A stretch of 52,234 nucleotides of DNA from Hemicentrotus pulcherrimus (Eukaryota > Echinodermata > Echinoidea > Camarodonta > Strongylocentrotidae): the NCBI GenBank assembly GCA_003118195.1, contig BEXV01000323.1, positions 84,431 through 136,664 of the forward strand, written 5' to 3'. Below are positions 47,952-52,234 of this stretch, in pieces. The notes under the pieces are model-generated. The model was not told the DNA's origin, ran no database searches, and saw only the letters and a list, made by a program, of their open reading frames with translations. Both the position numbers and the translations under genes were made by a program. Position 1 is the first letter of the stretch. Every line of letters starts with the position of its first letter.

Positions 47952-48290
47952 ATCGTGCTTAAAACTGTTATAAGATGCACACATTAACTTAAAGATAAAG
48001 TTGAGTTCTGGTCATGCGATTGCATTGTGATAGAAACGTTGTGGAATCCATCAAAAAAGGTTGATCATCTAGCATATAAGTATTGGTGTGTACTGCAATG
48101 TTCTGGAGTCATCAAAATGTTAATACATTTGGCCCATTCCTGGAAAAGTTACGAGCACTGTTCACATAAAGATATATATGGGACTACGTGAACATGTGGC
48201 ATAAAAATCCGTCCCGATTTTAATGATGTTACATGCCATATTTAAAATATATAGGGCATATGCAGAGCCATGCTTTTCAGGATTGTTTTT
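47952..48290. other. No gene seen
   Basis: AT-rich sequence downstream of the exon candidates. Nothing recognisable. Confidence 0.5.
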
Positions 48291-48379
48291 TATCTGATGT
48301 TCTTCCACACTTGCATAATACAATGATAACGCTCAAAAATTATTGTTCACCTCTTCCCAGAACTCGGCCTTCTCTTTAA
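48291..48379. repeat. Dispersed repeat piece, matches 21915-22005
   Basis: The same order of TATCTGATGTTCTTCCACAC, TTGCATAATA, TTCACCTCTTCCCA and CTTCTCTTTAA as at 21.9 kb, with roughly 80% identity over about 90 bp. The family is unknown. Confidence 0.8.
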
Positions 48380-48929
48380 TTCTTGGGTGTAGTTTATTCG
48401 AGATAGTGGGTCCTTTCCATAAAAATATTACATGAGTTCATAAGTTTAAATGATGGTTCATCTAAACAAATCCATCAGATATGTTAAAAGGGTATCTTGT
48501 GATTTCCACCCTACAAATTTTCAATCGATTCTTAAAGAGATTTGGTTGTGGAATGCAGACCTTTAAGCTCAAGAGTGTCTTGGTTTAGGTTGGAGAAAAA
48601 AGTGTTTAATATGTAAATACTCCCCCCCCACCCCCCTATCTCTGGAATAGAGGTGGCGTCGAGACAGCATCTCAGTTGAAGTTGTGAGTAGTTCGTCGAC
48701 AGAAGGTCGCAGTAATATGTGCTTGTACTGTGTTACCCCTTACGTGTTTAAGTACACCCTACCCCCATGAGATCTACCCCTACCTGTCCCTCCCTCCTCT
48801 CATTTCATGTTTTTTCCTACTTGTCACGCCGATCATGTTTCGCTGTACATATTAACGTTGGGCTAGGTTAAACTTTAAATCCGAAGCAATTGAAACCTGT
48901 CGGATATTCTCCATATGATAATCTGTTCT
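48380..48929. other. No gene seen
   Basis: Contains a C-run at 48622-48637 and the start of a pyrimidine-rich region. No coding signal. Confidence 0.5.
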
Positions 48930-49345
48930 GTGTTCCTCTTTCTTGTTATCTGTCTCCTCTGACTATCTCCCTTCCTCACTCTCCTTTCACCCTCTTTTCT
49001 ATTTTTCCTCGTTTTCATTCTCCCTGTCTCTCTATTTTAACTAACTTCACTCTCTGTCCTTCTCCTTCTCTCTCTAGGTCTGTCTTAACCTCACAAATAC
49101 CTCACTGACAGTCTATTCGAAGCCTTTCCTCATAACTTTCTAGCTTTTCTCCTATTATCTCCAATCCGTTGTCCTAATTTAATCTCCTTTTGGTGTCAGT
49201 TTATTCGTATTCCTCTCTCTTTCTCTGCCCTACACGTCTCTCTCTCTCAACCACCCCGACAACTTTGCTCTTCTCTCGCCTCATTTAAGCTTTAATTCAT
49301 TTCTTTGCTACCCTCCGTCTTTGTTGCTCTACTCTCCTTGGCTTT
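48930..49345. repeat. Pyrimidine-rich tract, about 415 bp
   Basis: Strongly C/T-rich on the plus strand with TCTCTCTC runs. Short frames in it are compositional artefacts. It resembles the tract at 19255-19565 in composition. Confidence 0.8.
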
Positions 49346-49437
49346 GCTCCCTACACTCCTGTCCTCCTATCCTCCGTAGCAGAAATAGTACATGAAGTCT
49401 AATAATATCTAATAATACGTGTCCCGCGTCACTGGGA

Positions 49438-49989
49438 GTGGGTAATCTGACTGCCATTCATCCTGCCAAGGGCCAGGGGGAGCGTTATCAAAGAGACAAT
49501 GTTATTCAATATGAACCAGGAGGTCGGTGTTACTCTAACACTGTACCTCCCTATAATCTTGCACATCACCACATTAGAGCCCTCAGACAACCACAATGCA
49601 CATCTAATGCATTCGTGTTTGTACTCGGTCAGAACACATGCTCCAGTTACGCGAACTTAGGAAGTGTGAGCATGCCTCGCAGGTGCTTTTGATTAACAAG
49701 AAAAGATTTTGGCACTTCGTTCTGATATGGGAACGAGAGAATAGGACTTAATCGTTACGTTCCCTTTTTAAATGAAATGAAGCTTAGACCTGTCTTTGAA
49801 AAGTGCTTAAAATTTAAGGTGTACTCGCTCTTCGGTTATGCCTTGGTCGCAACTCGCCGTGCGTCTCTATGCATTGATGTGTCTGCACCTGCAGTCTCGT
49901 CGCAGGCCAACTTACTTAGTGTTATAGCTTTTCTGGCTCTCAAAAACGACACTGTGAATGCCCCCTCTGCTGTAGGCATCGAGAAATAG
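49438..49989 (+). other. GC-richer segment with two short open frames, nature unknown
   Basis: Frames of 84 codons (GTG start, 49438-49692) and 70 codons (ATG start, 49777-49989) lie in a segment GC-richer than its flanks. The first is rich in Q, N, H and R with five cysteines; the second is mostly hydrophobic and ends in NAPSAVGIEK. Neither shows a known domain, and they are in different frames with no obvious splice link. The segment may be an old repeat or contain exons; I cannot decide. Confidence 0.25.
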
Positions 49990-50689
49990 AAATCTGAGCT
50001 CAAATGTTGAGGTATACTACCTCGTAACTAATGGCACTCTGTAAAATGCGGGCAACGCCAAGAGTCGCCTTCTTTTGGCAGGTAAGACAGTTGTTTCGTT
50101 TGGAAAGCCCCCATACTCCTGCCAGAGGGGTGCCGTCTCGAAATAGCATTATATTACAAATATTGATACTTACGATGTAGAATCAATCGACGGGGCAAAA
50201 ATCAAAATGAAATTGTCTTTGGGTACCAAGTCATGATATTGGCAACACAAATTCAACGATAATTGTAGTAGCTTACGTAAGTTCATGTTACTGCTGTTAC
50301 GCTTGCTATTTTTTAACCAGTTAATGTGTATGAAATTTCAGCTTCGAGATTTTGAGATTTGAATGAGAAAATACAATTTAGATTTTATATGGTCGAATTG
50401 GTAACACTCTTTGAATAACAGTTATTACCCGGTATGTCACTCGTAGATAATGTTATTGAAATAAAAATGGCCATGCAAACCAAAATGTTGGTGAAGATGT
50501 TTCTGTACCAAACGTGAATTATTTGACAATGCATGCATGTATACGAACTTCATGATATGAACCCATGTTCTACATGGATGAAATAATGCACCATCTGCAT
50601 GGTGACAGATTGCGATCATTGGAAACAGAGTTCATCTCTTATAGCTGTTAGCAGCTTCCATTTTCATCCTTGATGTATTTCTTTCCCTT
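49990..50689. other. No gene seen
   Basis: AT-rich DNA without recognisable features. Confidence 0.5.
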
Positions 50690-50905
50690 CCATTCGTACT
50701 CATACTTGACCATACATTCATGATGGTATCCATAATTGCAATTTAAGGAGGAGAGAAGTATCTAGATGAGTAATATTCGATGGATTTTCTCCTTCACAAG
50801 GCCGCATCACAGAGCAATTTATCTCGCATCCATTCGTGCTCACCGGTTTGACCATTTGGTCTTGATGTCATCCCTAATTGCAATTTAAAGAGAAGAGGAG
50901 TATTA
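50690..50905. repeat. Two direct repeats, 140 bp apart
   Basis: CCATTCGTACTCA ... TTGACCAT ... TGATGGTATCC ... TAATTGCAATTTAAGGAGGA at 50690-50755 recurs as CCATTCGTGCTCA ... TTGACCAT ... TGATGTCATCC ... TAATTGCAATTTAAAGAGAA at 50830-50895. Each copy includes the near-palindrome TAATTGCAATTTA. This fits a two-unit degenerate tandem repeat of 140 bp. Confidence 0.75.
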
Positions 50906-52045
50906 CACTGAGGGACGTTCGTCCCCATGTGAGTCGATGAATAACTCGAGTAATCGAGTCTGATCATAGACGTGCTCGAAGAGTACTATGTTCCAGAATG
51001 AACTTTTCTGTGGCACCTGAACTTTGATAAAAAGAGACGTAGATACTTCTTCTAAAACATGCGTTTAGATACAGAAATCCTCGATTGGGGGTGGAGGCAG
51101 GCAGCACTCTTCTGTTTTAGATATAAAAAGAAAAATAATCCCGCTGAAATAAATATCTATTTTCGCAGTACGTAACCCAGATTATAACATGCTTCAATTC
51201 GTGTTCATTTTAAGTCGTTAGTCGTATTGCGTGTTCAAATAAATTGCAGAAACAAGACAGATATGTTTTTCACAACGATTTTTATTAGTAATTTTAGAGA
51301 AGTTTTGCTTTGTGTGTGTCTTAAATTGGGCACTTATTGTCATCATAAACACAATAGGGAATAAGCCTTTTCTCGTAATTTTTTTCGATCACCAATCGAC
51401 TAACACTTTATATCTTAATTTATCTTTAATCGAGGGGTGCAATTAACTTAACGGTTGCTATCTGGCAAATATTCCAGTACCTATGAATTAATTGCTTGAT
51501 TACCATGATGACCCATTTTGTCTTAGATTATTTTGTGGCGAAGTAGTCAATTAAATTCTTCCAAAAACGCTAAATTGATTTCTATAGCATGTCCACTCTC
51601 TTCTGCAGATGAGTTGGAATCTATTTTGAAGGTTTATATTAGCAATTAAGAAAAATAATGAATGTATAATGGACAAAAAGATAACGATAAAGAAGTGTTC
51701 AGAAAAGCAAGAGAAAAACCAGCACTCATCAACACAATAAGAAAGAGGCAAAAGCGATTTGTTGTCCACATGATTATACAGAAAGGATAATCTACACACA
51801 AAAAAGAACAATATTAACAGGGAACATTGCTGAAAAGAGAGGCAGGTGAAAGCAACACCTCACATACATATTTGCAAGGCCTGAACAAAATGGGTAACCA
51901 AAAATGAAATCAGAAATACCAGCTGTTACAGAAATGCAGAGAAAAGACAGATATGGACGACAATGATCGCGATGTCTGTATAACGGACCTGGCACATGAT
52001 GATGAATATGATTATGGATCCCTTCCTTTGGAGTTGAACCAACTC
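50906..52045. other. No supported gene
   Basis: AT-rich DNA. Minus-strand frames at 51551-51811 and 51792-51995 are rich in Phe, Leu and Cys and lack motifs, so they are probably chance. Confidence 0.45.
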
Positions 52046-52049
52046 AGAA

Positions 52050-52234
52050 TCAGAGTGAAATCCAAATTAGTGGTTAAATAACACTCTTGATTGCCTTGCC
52101 AAAGGAAATTAGGATCGCCCCTGGGACTCGAACTGTGAACCTTTTAGTCCACGTTCGGTGTACGACATGGGTGCACTTGACGGTTTCTTGAACTGCAAGC
52201 CAGCCGACCATTAGGCATCAGTTAGAATTTGAAG
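52050..52234 (-). mobile_element. tRNA-derived SINE, cut by the window end
   Basis: On the minus strand a B box AGTTCGAGTCCC (plus 52123-52134) follows an anticodon-arm-like CGTGGACTAAAAGGTTCAC. Then come AGGGGCGATCCTAATTTCC and TTTGGCAAGGCAATC. The GGCAAGG and TCCTAATTT words recur in the SINEs at 11.6 and 20.2 kb. The A box is not clear and the outer limit lies at or past the window edge. Confidence 0.6.

Noticed and set aside
1..52234. CRISPR array, prokaryotic operon or viral genome
   Set aside because: No regularly spaced identical repeats with unique spacers, no closely packed genes and no long viral frames were seen; the tandem arrays have no spacers.

Overview
The window reads as gene-poor, AT-rich genomic DNA from a marine invertebrate deuterostome, most likely an echinoid (sea urchin). 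The basis is intron-style coding fragments, several different tRNA-derived SINEs, a decayed non-LTR retrotransposon, many small terminal-inverted-repeat elements, and repeat families that I recall, without having checked, from sea urchin scaffolds. No uninterrupted reading frame exceeds 199 codons, and there is nothing prokaryotic such as operons or ribosome binding sites. Nearly all short open frames look like chance.

Layout. 0-0.5 kb: a 16-bp minisatellite and a minus-strand SINE. 0.5-11 kb: mostly unannotatable DNA with two SINE fragments, a few weak exon candidates and a 199-codon frame of unknown nature. 11-13.5 kb: a 196-bp terminal-inverted-repeat element full of small hairpins, a SINE and a 64-bp tandem repeat. 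13.5-20 kb: intron-like DNA with a possible tiny first exon. 20-23.8 kb: a SINE next to a broken LINE, present twice in direct orientation with an N at the junction. 24.86-25.11 kb: the best gene evidence, two phase-compatible exons ending in a stop codon on the plus strand. 26.29-26.44 kb: an assembly gap. 29.45-30.26 kb: a hAT-like element with an 8-bp target duplication. 31.9-42.1 kb: a candidate exon, further inverted-repeat elements, a promoter-like GC-rich island at about 40.2-40.5 kb, and a decayed array of roughly 200-230-bp units entered by a MITE. 42.85-43.69 kb: two copies of a GC-rich element head to head, forming a palindrome of about 840 bp. 43.7-52.2 kb: a possible CUB-like exon pair near 47.6-47.9 kb, pyrimidine-rich tracts, a two-copy direct repeat and a terminal SINE.

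How it fits together. The supported gene at 24.9-25.1 kb is only a 3' end. Its upstream exons were not found; they may lie elsewhere in the window or outside it, with the LINE/SINE block inside an intron. The promoter-like island at 40.2 kb and the exon candidates at 31.9 and 47.6-47.9 kb, all plus strand, could belong to a second gene, but nothing in the sequence proves they are linked. The rest is a record of transposon insertion, tandem duplication and decay.
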